Positions 37,215 through 48,596 of a DNA stretch of 64,000 bases are shown in pieces. This DNA is from Strongylocentrotus purpuratus. Its lineage: Eukaryota > Echinodermata > Echinoidea > Camarodonta > Strongylocentrotidae. The stretch covers positions 8,066,242 through 8,130,241 of the forward strand of contig NW_022145611.1 in NCBI RefSeq assembly GCF_000002235.5. Reading direction: 5' to 3'. Below the pieces are notes generated by a model. That model was not told the DNA's origin, did no database searches, and worked only from the letters and a program-made list of their open reading frames with translations. Within the stretch, counting starts at the first letter, position 1. Each line of letters opens with the position of its first letter. Made by a program: the position numbers and the translations under genes.

Positions 37215-38527
37215 AACAATTTTTTTTTTTTTTCTTTTTTGACTTTTCAATGATCATAAAATTGAAAACAGACCACCTAATTCGTCACCATGACGAATTC
37301 AATTTCTAGTTTATTTATTATTATTATTTATTTTTATTTCTTCCCGTTTTTTGTTTATCGGTTAACTCAAGATCGGTTGTTTTAATTTCTTTCAATTTTG
37401 ACACAGTCATAGGTCATTGTCATGAGACGTGACAGGAACATTTTCAAGGTCATCAGGTTATCGTGACGTCATCCAGGCGCCATTTTGTGAAATCACGTTA
37501 TCCATCATATCTTCGTGATGCATAAGCAAAGGTCATTCATATTCATATCACATATACTTCAGGTCAAGGGTCAACAGGTCATGTCATCAAAGGTCACATA
37601 AAGGTCACGACGCGCGCGTACGCGTGCGTCAAAATATTAAAATGCTCAAAATCACTTAACTATCAAAGGAGAGTACGAATCAGGTCATTTTAAGCATTTC
37701 AACATTTTCCGTCCGTAAGTGTCCCCGCGCGCGTTGCGCGCGCTCACAACGCGCGGAAAAGGTCAAATTCATTTGTTTTACATGATTTATATTCCTCTTA
37801 CCGTAAATGACAATTTACATTAATTTCAGTCACTCTTGACCTTTCATAAGGCCGTGAGCGCGCGTCAAAGTTCAAAATCCGCGCGTGCTGCTATGGGCAC
37901 TATAATGCAAATTTGATCAAAAACATCCCATTTTAAAAATCAAAATAGCTCTTCAGATAGTCAATTGACCCCAACTTTTATATCATGGTTGGAAAAAACA
38001 TGAGTTGGAGATATGATTTCATGTGTCATTTGACCCTCAATTAACTCATGACGCCATCATAATGGCCTCCGAACTCAAAATTTCAATTTGCATATTATGA
38101 CGTCAACATATTTTTATAAAATTGATTGTATCTCTGTAAATATTAATTCATTTTCTTTCAAATTTTGATATGTTCTACCTGAGAATATTGTCTACAAATG
38201 CAGTCTCCACGATATTTCATTTTGACAAGGGCATCATGGCGTATTTTTTGCGATTAAAGCAGGCATGTCAATTTTTCACATTTTGCGTGTATTCTCTATG
38301 AGACATGACTTTTTCTCAAAACTGGATTCTACATTCTCGTCTTTCGCGAGCAATATCTCCATCGTTTTATCTTTGTTTATGCTGAGCTTTGAGTATGATG
38401 TAGCTGAGAGAATGAGCTATCACGAGTGTGCCCTTTATTTTTCGATCAGATGCCGGGATCATGCTCATATTTCACTTATAAAGTGGGATTTGGGAATTCT
38501 ATTTTCCGTTTACGTGTAATCTCTATG

Positions 38528-38602
38528 GGAAATGTTTTGGCATATCGGTAACGCACTTGACTTCCGACCTCGAGGTCCCTGGTTCGAGTCCGGGAGTCTC
38601 CA
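38528..38602 (+). other. tRNA-derived Pol III-promoter-like segment, unit 2
   Basis: Paralogue of 37141-37214 with the B box GGTTCGAGTCC retained and a T-rich tract after it. It differs at a few bases (GGCATATCGG, ACGCACTTG, GGGAGTCTCC). Confidence 0.75.
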
Positions 38603-40243
38603 ACAATTTTTTTCTTTTCTTTTTTTTTTTCTTTTTTGACTTTTCAATGATCATAAAATTGAAAACAGACCACCTAATTCGTCCCCATGACGAATTAAAT
38701 TTCTAGTTACTATTCAACTTGTATGTCAACTATCATTTTAAAACTTTTTATTGATTACCGAGAGAGCTACCCCGATCAAATAAAATGACCAAATGAATGA
38801 ATAATTCAGTTATCTATATTTCTAAATTAGCTGGAAGAAAAAATTCCCTGCAAATACCTTTTTTGTCAATACATGAACTATGGATTACCTTTGCGACATA
38901 ATAAAGTGCACTCTGAATGAAAGTAAAACCAAACTGTTTTAATATGACAATTGTGCCGTTAGTACATGAGGATGATCTCTATCGAATCAGCCGTTTCCTG
39001 CTTTAAAAGCAATGTCATATATTCTAATTCACTTGTACATAACTCTTAATAAAGTACATGTATAAACATTTTGAAGGTTACATAGGGTAACACCGGCAAC
39101 AATCCCTGGAAATGACAACAAAAATTGAACGATTTTGGCCTCTGACGGAAATGGTCCATTGAAACTTCATTTCAGGAAGTGTGCTTGGAAGAAAAAAACA
39201 TGCATGGATCAAGGACTACTAAAAATATGATGATGTCACAAAAAGTCCTTTGTGACGTTAACAAAGGATGCAACACGCAATACAACTTGGCAAGGAAAAC
39301 ACATACTCACACGTGTGGCAAAGCGGTTCCTTAATGTTTGAAGTCACTACAACACTGGTTTCTATGTGTGCTTAAGAGTCTAGGGGCGTGAGTACTACAA
39401 ATGCATGTAAGGGAAAGATATTTTGGTTTCAAAGCCAGACGCTAGTACACTTAAAAACTACGCTATTGTTATGACTGTTAGTAGGCATACTCTTCTAAAC
39501 AGTATGTGAAGTAAACCGTGACAGTGTGGGTGGGTGGGTGGGTTTGTAAGCATCGGAGAGCGGGTGTAAATAGTGCCCAGAAAAATGAGTGGTACAACTA
39601 TTCAAAGTCGTGTCTGTACTCTTGGCTAGGTTTTCTAAAAACAAAGTTTGAAAAGTGACTTTTCCAGAACTAATGAAGTGGAGGTGGAAACCCAGAAACT
39701 TCCGATCGAATAACCCAAATAAGTTTTTCTTCTGGTTGTAGATATCATCAACAAACTTCCAGAAAAATTGTTTCAGAAAATGACAAATCTGCTTCGCGGA
39801 TGCACCTATTAGGGACTGTGTATAAAACATAACCATGTCAACTAGAACTAACTTTTGACAAACAGAAACTGATCTACAAGCTTGATTAAGTGCTGAAGCT
39901 TGGTGGTTGGAATCCAGGGTTTCAAAAGGGAATTTTCAACAACAAAAAATGTCAGCAATAAAATCTGTTGAATCATGACAACTACCATGAAAACTCTGGG
40001 AATATCCTGAGAGAATGAAGTAGTAATTAAATCAAAGGAAAATCGATGAAATAATAACAACCATGATATGAATAAAGCAGCCTTTCTAATTGGTACAAAG
40101 TGCTTTGATATTATGGAAAGGCATTTGGAAATTAGGATTATGTCTATGGCATAATTTGTTTACATCAACACAACATGAAAATTAATCATAATACTATTGT
40201 TCTTAATCGGTAAAGTGACAAATGCCAGTCATTTAATCTAATC

Positions 40244-40400
40244 GAGTAATAATAACGCTATAGCGTTTAATTTTTATTGGGCATAACAATTACAAATTCC
40301 TTCTGTATGCGCTTTACATTGTTTGTCATTGTATTTTATGTTATAGCGCTTAGAGACTTTGGTGGAAAGAGTTTTATTATTACTATTACATTATAAACTT
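40244..40400. repeat. Possible short dispersed repeat
   Basis: AACGCTATAGCGTTTAAT is a palindrome, followed by GCGCTTTACATTG, then TAGCGCTTAGAGACTTTGG and an ATTATTAC run. The GCGCTTTA / AGCGCTTAGAGACTTT pattern is repeat-like, and the family is not known to me. Confidence 0.35.
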
Positions 40401-41009
40401 GAGAGAAGATAATCATAATACAGAAAAAAATAAACATTACTGTACAAGCAAAGATAGGTCTTTCTTATAAGTATCAAGGGAATATATATACCAAACTTTT
40501 ATGGGTAGAGAATCCAAAAGGGACTTACAGTATAGCAGCTTTTCATTATAAATAATTAATTGGCTAGATCATTGAAAATTCATACTCGGTTGGGTATGCT
40601 CAAATAGCAATATTTACCTCAGCTCTTTAAAATTACATATAGTTCATAATTATATACATACAGACGTTTCTGAGCTGCTGCGCTCATTTTCTCCATTAGC
40701 AGAGTACATGTAATTAGCTAATGGGAGGCCCAAAATAATTTTGAGGTTATCTGTTTGTTTACTGTAATATCTGTTGGAATTTCATAAAGTTGATTTCAAG
40801 GAAATGAGTCTATGGAACATAATTATGATGTTGCTAATAATAGCAGGATTTATATATTTTGTTTCTTCCAGAATATTCATTCAAAGTGCTGAATACCAAG
40901 CTATCAGGGTATAAATTACTCAAAAAGCCTCTTCGTACCGGGTATGCATTTACTGCACCTGGATTGGGAGTGGAAAATATAAGGATATGTAAAGACTACT
41001 TGTTGACTG

Positions 41010-41071
41010 CTGAGAGCCAGATGGTTGCTTACTCATATCTTTTAACGGAGAGCTAACTTTTGGCTCTCAAC
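41010..41071. mobile_element. Hairpin-family copy
   Basis: TGAGAGCCAGATGGTTGCTT then ACTCA pairs with GAGCTAACTTTTGGCTCTCA. Arm symmetry is fair, and the outermost CTGTTTGG part is diverged. Confidence 0.6.
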
Positions 41072-41122
41072 CTACTATTACCAGATACTTCATTTTGTGT
41101 GTGATTCTCCCCATCTTTTCAA

Positions 41123-41280
41123 CACAGCCTTTTCAAATATCAACACTGAAGAAACAAAATTATATTTGTGATCCTAGCCATTATTTGGACATAGCCTTTT
41201 TAAATATCAACACTAAAGAGGAACAAATTATATTTGTGAATCTAGCCATTATTTGAACACAGCCTTTCAAATATCAGTAA
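41123..41280. repeat. Tandem repeat, about 72-bp unit, 2.3 copies
   Basis: ACA.AGCCTTTTCAAATATCA recurs three times and ATTATATTTGTGA.TCTAGC, then CATTATTTG, twice. Confidence 0.88.
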
Positions 41281-41319
41281 ATCATAACAAGCAGAGAAGA
41301 CAAAAAGAGAAAGAGAAAC

Positions 41320-41415
41320 ATATCGTTCCTGTTTTCACGAAGTGAGGAAAATCTGCACGCAAATTGTATGCGATTTTCATTCACTACCGTCACTTTGTGA
41401 AAATAGGGACGATAT
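41320..41415. repeat. Inverted repeat (26-bp arms) just inside an intron
   Basis: ATATCGTTCCTGTTTTCACG, then AAGTGA, pairs with TCACTTTGTGAAAATAGGGA, then CGATAT, at about 22 of 26 positions. The spacer is 44 bp. It lies 66 bp downstream of the donor of the middle ITPK first exon. A hairpin in the pre-mRNA or a small MITE are both possible. Confidence 0.7.
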
Positions 41416-41480
41416 CTTGAAATAATTGGCAATGAGTTTAAGAGCTTTAACTATAGGATGAGGCTATTTTTCATGCTTAC

Positions 41481-41642
41481 CGGTCCTCTGGTGGGCAATT
41501 TGGGAACGCATTTGTCACACATGCAGATCCTAGTACATTCGTCCAGCAAGGAATCGTCGCTGTCCGACTCCGTGAGCAACCCGCCTGAATTATTAGACAC
41601 ATCCATCATGTTAAGAGATCCGTTGTTGGTGTTATCCTTCAT
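41481..41642 (-). CDS. ITPKB: Alternative first coding exon of ITPK, acidic/cysteine N-terminus
   Basis: The ATG at 41642-41640 opens 54 codons ending at a strong donor (AGAGGACCG then gtaagcat) in phase 0, compatible with the kinase exon at 6537. An in-frame TAG lies about 36 nt upstream, so this is the first Met. The peptide starts MKDNTNNGSLNMM, has the acidic/serine run LLTESDSDDSLLDE (22-35), then a Cys cluster C36-x3-C40-x-C42-x2-C45, and ends KLPTRGP. The acidic Ser-Leu-Leu pattern recalls the stretch just before the kinase domain in vertebrate ITPKA/ITPKB. The cysteines could be lipidated or bind metal, which is inference. Joined product: ...PTRGP-ASSWRK. The chief alternative is a first exon of another gene, but no other minus-strand gene with a phase-0 acceptor is visible. 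Confidence 0.68.
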
Positions 41643-42000
41643 GTTAGTCCAAGGAAAACAACACAGAGAGCCTAGCTAGCAGCACGATTGAGGATGTGAA
41701 ATAGTATCCGGGGGTATAGTTGTGGTATCTCGCCGATTTTTTGCAACGAGGAATATCGTTGATTACCTATCTCGTCGACGCTAGCGGAGTTGAATGTTTA
41801 CAGCGGGTAAACGGAGAGATACATGAAATGCTTGACATGCAAAGGGTTGTATTGATTCTTGCATACATTCATGTAGAAAGGAGCGTACGTGTAGCTGTAA
41901 CACGATACCATGTCACGAATGAAGCCAGTACCAGCAAAGGGGAGTTGCAGGCAAGGTCGGTCAGGTTTCGTCCTGGCCTGGGCTGCTTCAAATGACGACG
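41643..42000 (-). promoter_or_regulatory. Probable leader/promoter of the middle ITPK exon
   Basis: GC- and CpG-richer than the flanks (for example TCTCGTCGACGCTAGCGGAG near 41770), directly upstream of the ATG at 41642. No TATA box or start site can be fixed. Confidence 0.35.
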
Positions 42001-43599
42001 AGCTACGAGGGCTCCCTTTGGTGTGACCTCACAGCAGCCCAGAGATATCTGATCTGCTTGCTTGCGTCATAAGCATGCTTGGTTATATCCACATTTATGA
42101 GAGTTGTTGTCCTTGTGTATGCACTTCTATAGGCTGTGAATTCTCTTCAGCTAAACCGCATCTGCTGTCCGAGGGATGTGAAACTGGCACACCATCCCAC
42201 TCTTAAGAATCGTTGCCGTGGTTACCTCACCACAAAAAAAAGGAGATTTCACCACCCTAACACCAATAGATACGTCGCCTCAGCTTGACACTATATCACA
42301 TACAAGAGGATTCTCTATTGATACCTTGATTTTGTATGATTTCAAGTGTTTATCCTATCAAAAAGCGAATTCAAAAGTTTTTCCAAGTCAAGGTGAAGGA
42401 TTGGACAATCAACGGCAGTGAGGCGTCCGGATGCGCAAGTCTCGTTTAAAAGATAGATATTGATAAAAAATTTCCACAGGGGCACAGGAGAGGTGACAAG
42501 GCCAGAGATAAAGGCATGCATCTAAAAAAGGCAGGTGGATAGTTTAAATGGATAAAAGGTTTGCAGCTGCATCTAAGACGCCCATCTCATCGATCAGATG
42601 AGTATCTCTTGTTGACGATCGACGCTCACATCGGATCTAGCTAGCCTCTCATGTCAGATTGGAGGTGTTATCATCAGTATGGCAAGCATGCAAGTTGGCG
42701 AGCATGCATGCAGCAGACAAAAATAGATGCAGATTATGAAATCATTCCTCCACACCTAGACGAATAACCATCACACATCATACCTACAACCGTTGAATTA
42801 GAAATCTCCTGCAGTCCTCTTCATACGAATCTCTGTATCCCTCCTCATAGCAAGATTGTCAGTGATATGGCTTGCATTGATACCAAACATAGTAATTACC
42901 AACACGGCCGATATTTATAACAGAGTTATTTATCCTCAGACCACAATGCATGCGATATTTGTCCACTCGCCCTACAGCGCACATACACAAGAGGACACAC
43001 ACACATTATACACAAACCGGTAAGAGTGTGTGCTATTATCCGGGCTCGTTATTCCTTCTGGTAGAGCGATAGTTCATAGCCTTCCTGGTTTTATTGACTC
43101 AGATCATGAATGCTCAGATATAGTATAATATAAATGCAGTACGTCTCCTCTTCAATGTTTTGGAAGTTATGAATAGAACGCAAGGACTTCTCCACAGGTC
43201 CTATACACAGCAACAGGAAAATACACGAGTTTCCTACCCCCACACAGGTGCAAATACATCCTAATGTCTCGTCTTCTAATGTTAATCTCACTTTTCTCCT
43301 GAATGTTTTGGAAAGAAAGCAGCATGGAGGATTATGATCCAGCAGTAGCATAACAGAGTTTTAAAGTTTTAATACCACCGTTATACAGACAAATTGCAAG
43401 TCGAATTGCAATAAAGCACGGAGTATTGTGATTTAGTTAGCAACCAAGGGTCACAAAGTTGCCCCCCTGGGCTCTGCGCTGACGTCAAACGGAGATTGAG
43501 GTGCAATCCATACTTCACCTTACACTCAGGGTCCAATGTTTGCACCTCAAAAGAGATATTGATTTTTTTTTCTTTTCCCCTTGGTTTGCTCTCTATGAT

Positions 43600-43963
43600 C
43601 TCTTTCTCTCCGTCTCTCTTCTAATCTCTCTCCTGCTCTATATGTCACATTCTCTTTTCTCTCTTACCGGTAGTCTTTCTTTCTCTCTTTCTCTCTTTCT
43701 CTCTTTCTCGATCTTCACCCATAGGTCAACCCATTCCTCCCTTCCCTCGATCTGTCTCACATTTCAGTTTTGTCATGTAGGCATATCTACTTCTCGGCTA
43801 ATGATAGCACAGCACTAAGAAACATTAGTATTAAGTGTTATATATAAATGTTACTACTGGGTTTATTACTATTACTTACTTCTCTCTCTCTCTCTCTCTT
43901 TACTCTGTCTTATCCCTCACATCACCTCTCTCTCTTTCTCCTTCCCCTTTTCAGCTAGATGGC

Positions 43964-44003
<40 letters not shown>

Positions 44004-44005
44004 GT
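43600..44005. repeat. CT-rich tract, compound microsatellite
   Basis: Interrupted CTCT/CTTT runs at 43600-43715, 43880-43945 and a pure CT run at 43969-44001. A poly-C run follows at 44068-44079. Confidence 0.9.
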
Positions 44006-44499
44006 TTTCCTCGCAACGTTTAGATTTCTTTGCCTTCCTCATCTTTTGACGACAAGCACTGCTAACCCCCCCCCCCCCCATTTCTCTTTACAGACACAAA
44101 GTGTGTCAGAAACTGGAACAAGTCTTTTGCACTGACAGTCACATTCAAGTACAAAAAGTAACTTAAGATAAGAAGTTACAATAAATCTACCTATAAATCT
44201 ATATAAAACCATGCCACTGTAATAATTCACTTGTCAAAAGTAATAAATGAAATGAAATAAACATATAAATATGTCACAAATAGGCTATTCAAACAGAAGA
44301 ACCAGTCCATGGACCTGAAAAGTAAATCAGACTGTATCTGATCCTACTAAACTCAATAATCTCACATTATGTCTGCTTTTCGTAGAAAAACAAGATCCAT
44401 GAATACAACTGCTAACTCTATTGGATAAAAAGAATTAAAGGTACTGGAAAAAATGGGTGTTCTTTCATCAAGTAAGGCCAAATGAGTATTGACACTGGG

Positions 44500-44507
<8 letters not shown>

Positions 44508-44555
<48 letters not shown>
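44508..44555. repeat. (GA)n microsatellite
   Basis: About 22 pure AG units between GGAGAGTGAG and TAGTATCTC. The minus strand gives Ser-Leu repeats. Confidence 0.95.
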
Positions 44556-44557
<2 letters not shown>

Positions 44558-44846
44558 TATCTCTCTGAAGGTAGTTATAATATGGACAAGCATGGCTACA
44601 TGTGAAATAACACTTGCCTGTGTAACAAAAGGGAAAAAGAAAACAGAGCGATGTAGGGGGTAGACCTCTCTTTTGTCAGTACTATTTTGGTGTTTGGCCA
44701 TCCATTCATCGCGGAGATTAGGGGTGAGTGGGAGTGGGAGTGGGAGGGGGAGTGGAGCTGAAGGAGAGGTATCAGTGCCTTTATGATGACGGAACAATAG
44801 AGGGCTTAAATAATAAAATGCGTCCCAGGTCATAACAAGGCCAACA

Positions 44847-45078
44847 TAGGCCTGTCCTCATCAGCTTGAGTTTACCACTTAGCGGGATATTTGGTCGAGA
44901 AAATATCCCTAGAAATGTTGGTCTTGTTTCCAAAATGTCCCGCTATTTGGGCCCGTCCAGGCTAATTTGTGATGAGCGTATCGGTCTGGTGAAGACGCAA
45001 TTTTGAGCTTTCAGATAATATCCCAAGTCTGGAAATAGCAGGTTATTTGGCAAACTCGAGCTGATGAAAACAGGCCTA
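44847..45078. mobile_element. MITE with long imperfect inverted ends, 232 bp
   Basis: Left end TAGGCCTGTCCTCATCAGCT then TGAGTTTACC; the right end is the reverse complement TAGGCCTGTTTTCATCAGCT then CGAGTTTGCC. Pairing extends into the GCGGGATATTTGG / CAAATAACCTGC region (about 45 bp of each arm). No coding capacity. A solo end of the same family lies at 32881-32935. Confidence 0.82.
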
Positions 45079-46096
45079 AGGATTAACCAGGAAGTGCTTC
45101 TCCAAGGTCTTGCACTAGAATAGCTCAAAGGGGGTCCGGATTAAAAAAAATTATAGGGTATGTGTATATGATGGGCCCCTGTTAAAATTGTGCAGGTTTG
45201 GGCCCTGTCTTTTTATAAAGTGTCGCCATTGATCCAAATCAATCGCAAGTTTTTAGACTCTTATCTTTGATATCAATCTCAAATAACGACTTTGTACTAT
45301 AAAACAGGGCCCTTTTTTTTAAATCAGGCCCACTCCCCATTTTAATTAAGACCAAAATATGCAAACAAATTGACAAGTAATTTGAATCGTCTAAAAAAGG
45401 ATAATGATATTGATAATGATATTGAAAATGATGATGATAACAATAATACTACTAATAACACTTTTTATTGCCCTGGCTCGAAAGAATTCAAACTCGATCA
45501 AATTAACAAATTCTTCGGCATTTATCTTAGGTATGATGAATAATTTACAAAAATCTTGTTTCTTTTTTAAAGAAAGTATAATTATGTAAACATTCATGTT
45601 CCATCACGAACGACGTACCACTCATTCACATACATCGGGCATCAGCATTGATATTATCGCTTTTATCCCCCTAATCTCCATGATCTTGCATTCATCAATT
45701 AAAATGTCACACATCTCATCTCCATCTTAATTACAAGTCTACAGACACAAAATCTGGAGAATTGGTGAATGGTGAATAAAAACATCAGATTTAGGTCACC
45801 AACAGTCAAATGTATTTAGTCCTCCAATCATGCAAAGGCATGCTCCAGAATTCATACACCAATTCATGAAGTCAGAGTCGAAATGGAGACCGAAGGAGGC
45901 AAACTAGAGCAGAGACTATTCAGCGAAAACTAATTTTAGATTTCTCTATGGGATACATAGGTCATTGTTGCCTAAAAAGGAAGAAGGGGAGCAGGGAAGC
46001 AGAGAAGGAAAGGATTGCTGCATGAACTGAAAAGGAGAAGAGGAAATTGCATCCTCGCATTCTAATATTTCTACTTTTCAAAATCAAATCACCGCA

Positions 46097-46174
46097 TCAT
46101 CTGTTTGGAGTTACAAGGGTGTTACCTCCATGTTACAGTTAGAATTAACGCCTTTGTGGCTCTAAGCAGGTGAT
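46097..46174. mobile_element. Hairpin-family copy (78 bp)
   Basis: TCATCTGTTTGGAGTTACAA then GGGTGTTACCTC pairs with GAATTAACGCCTTTGTGGCT then CTAAGCAGGTGA. Confidence 0.65.
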
Positions 46175-46664
46175 ATTAAAGTGTACCAATCACCAAAACA
46201 TGTTTGCTCTTGACGTATGAGCTCAAAATATATCAATTTGACAAAAGAGATATTGCAATTCAAATGCCTTCTCAGTGGAAAGTAAAATGTCTCGGTAGTA
46301 CACTAGTTAACTCAAGTATACCTTTTCAAATTTTTACCTTAGCCTCTTTTTACTTTCTTTCTTTCTTTGTTTTTCTTTTGGGTAAATCTTACCTCAACTG
46401 CTAAAGTCAAACTACCGGTAACTTTTAATACAGGAGGGTCTTACATAAAGAGGACCAAGTGCAGAACAATTACATAACACCACCCCTAAATTTTCTGCGG
46501 CCTTACTCTGTCTGTCTCTTTATTTATCTCCATATATTACTTCTGTTAGTGGGTGCTCTTTTTTAATATATTCTACGAAAAGAGAAGAGGCTAGAGGCAG
46601 ATTACCGAATGACAATTCGCAATACATTTCATACATTTTTTCCCAGAGCTCCTCTTAAGCCTTC

Positions 46665-46978
46665 CAGGGGGGCGTTTCAAAAAGATCCTAAGTTGAACTT
46701 ATCTCTAAGATGGACTTAACATTATGGAGAGCCATTTGTAGCCTTAAAATAGAATATATTTTAAAAGCAAAACTTCCAGACTTTTCTTAAATTTCACATC
46801 AAGAACACAAAATCTCCTTGATAATAGAACATTATGAATAATTTGAATCCACATTTTATGCCTTTTAAAATAACTTTTACAAAATATTTTCAAAGGTGCT
46901 AACAGCTTTCCATAAATAGTTACAGTGTAAGTCCAACTTAGAGATAAGTTCGACTTAGGATCTTTGTGAAACACCCCC
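46665..46978. mobile_element. MITE with about 53-bp inverted ends starting GGGGGG
   Basis: The left end GGGGGGCGTTTCAAAAAGAT, then CCTAAGTTGAACTTATCTCT, pairs with the right end, which in reverse complement starts GGGGGGTGTTTCACAAAGAT, then CCTAAGTCGAACTTATCTCT. About 5 mismatches over 53 bp. Interior AT-rich, non-coding. The GGGGNGTTTCA terminus resembles a widespread invertebrate MITE type, but I cannot assign a superfamily because the target duplication is unclear. Confidence 0.85.
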
Positions 46979-48596
46979 CAGATCTCTACTGCTCTCTCTA
47001 TCTACCATTTATACTCTCAGGTCCCAGGCAAAAGAGCTTTTAAACTTTTATTTATGCACATACAATTTTTTCCAAAAGAAACAAAAATATAGCTCGGCAA
47101 AAAAGAAGCTACCACTGGTGATGCGAATAAAGTCTTTCTGAGATGTAGGGAGACAAAGTCACCTGTCTTTCTATTAAGAGAAAGTTCAGATAAAATCTGG
47201 ATATTTCCCAGGTCCAACGGATTAACAGACATGTACCATGATCGAGTGCAGATCAAAATTTTGAAGCACCATCATTGCCTGGTTGGCTTGTAAGGAAAAT
47301 CCAACTTTAGTGGTGAATTTCTTTTGCTTCATTAATTTCAGTTCACTGTTCCTCTGAAATATATTCAGGTATTTCAAATACAACTTCAATATCCATAACA
47401 GGAAAGCATGTATACTGATGTACCTTTTTAAAGCATCTTCCTCCCCTTCTCTCTCTGTCTGTATGTATCTCTCTTCCACCTTACCTCTCTAATCTCTCTC
47501 CTTACCTCCCTCTATCATTTTCTTCCCATTAATCTTCATAAATATTCTTCTTTTCTATTTTGTCCCCCATTAGAGGACTTCTTGGATTATCAACCCCTTT
47601 TCACTGATCCTCCGAGATATTTCAAAATTCTAAATAAAAAGCATATATTCATTTGGTGAGATATCAATCAGAATTTGTTTCTTCTAACCACTACTTGGCA
47701 AACTGCAAGTTGGGTGTAATAACATATAGATTTCATCTGCTAAAAGAAGTATTTCACTCATCGTTTGTTTCTCTTCCTCTTCTTTAATAATTTGTGTCAT
47801 AGCCCCAACAAAAAGACATATTTTCTCTTTGCAATTTCTGTTCAGGCCTTTCTGCAATGCTGACATAGGTTAAAAATTAACAAATCAACGTCCCATTAAG
47901 AAACTTATGAGTGATCATGGATACAAAAGAAGAGAAAAATCTTCCAAAATATTTGTCATTAAACTATCACTTCATTGTTGTTTCCCCTGGTTGGGGGTGG
48001 CATTGTTTTATTTTGGCAATTTTTAATATCGCAACATACAATCATTGTTGAAATGAAAATGAAATGATGGAGATATAGGACTAGAAATAACATTCATTTT
48101 CCATGAGTATACACATATTATTTGATCTAAAAGTCATTTGTAGAAAATAATTTTTTTTTCAGTGACAGCGCTGTTGCATTGTATGCTTGGGCCTTGTGGA
48201 TGCACGATATATCACAAGGTTAAAATCCCCAAATCAATAAGCACCATTTTATGAAAGGTATTCATAACTTGCAATGTTAGATTAATTTTTAATGATCTAA
48301 TTGTCTGAACAAAATATTCCTCCAAAAGCGACACGAACCATGAACAGAAAGGAATCAGATTGAGGATGTACAACTTGTTGTGAATGGCTTGCCAACAGAG
48401 GGCAGCACCACTTCTGGCTAGTTTGCTAGATCAATTGAAATTTGTATGGCACATCATTCTGGGTGGATTATGCCAACTCATGACATGTTTTCCATTCATG
48501 ATGAAGCGAATTCCAAATAAAATGGTAGTTGAGAAACAGATGACTGACAAACACTTTCATTCAAGTCCCCTGGCATTATTTTGTGGATGTTCATTG

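Larger units (their letters stand above)
35855..38707. mobile_element. Twin 1.4-kb repeat element bounded by inverted 15-mers
   Basis: ATTAGGTGGTCTGTT at 35855-35869 is inverted as AACAGACCACCTAAT at 38664-38678. AACAGACCACCT also recurs directly at 35873, 37267 and 38664. This splits the block into unit 1 (35873-37266, 1394 bp) and unit 2 (37267-38663, 1397 bp) plus a short terminal copy. The units are about 93-95 percent alike by eye. Each holds clustered AGGTCA hexamers, a CGCG-rich palindromic patch, TGACGTCA sites and, near its right end, a tRNA-derived segment followed by a T run. No transposase or reverse transcriptase is present. This is a non-autonomous element or satellite dimer with no family I can name. 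Confidence 0.85.
9871..41480 (-). other. Large ITPK intron region (between middle and proximal first exons)
   Basis: About 31.6 kb with no ITPK coding exon I can defend. It is populated by MITEs (12860, 15600 and T2-like fragments at 11573 and 26069), hairpin-family copies, tandem arrays (19251, 31966, 34619), the twin 1.4-kb element (35855-38707) and a candidate small nested gene on the same strand (22961-26057). Stretches not listed separately (for example 13236-15290, 16170-18500, 21600-22900, 26900-27650, 27750-31960, 32940-34610, 38710-41000) are AT-rich, with only scattered microsatellites and homopolymers. Confidence 0.7.

Noticed and set aside
37059-37250. Minus-strand ORF with GDARTRTRDLEVGSQARY
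   Set aside because: This is the familiar translation of a reversed tRNA-like segment in a repeat, not a protein.
36836-38519. ORFs sharing FHILRVFSM...DFFSKLDSTFSS in both 1.4-kb units
   Set aside because: The similarity follows DNA identity of the repeat units. The frames start and end differently and there is no domain or splice context.
39495-40060. Two adjacent minus-strand ORFs of 113 and 70 codons
   Set aside because: Different frames, Leu/Phe/Ser-rich translations typical of AT-rich noncoding DNA, no splice signals.
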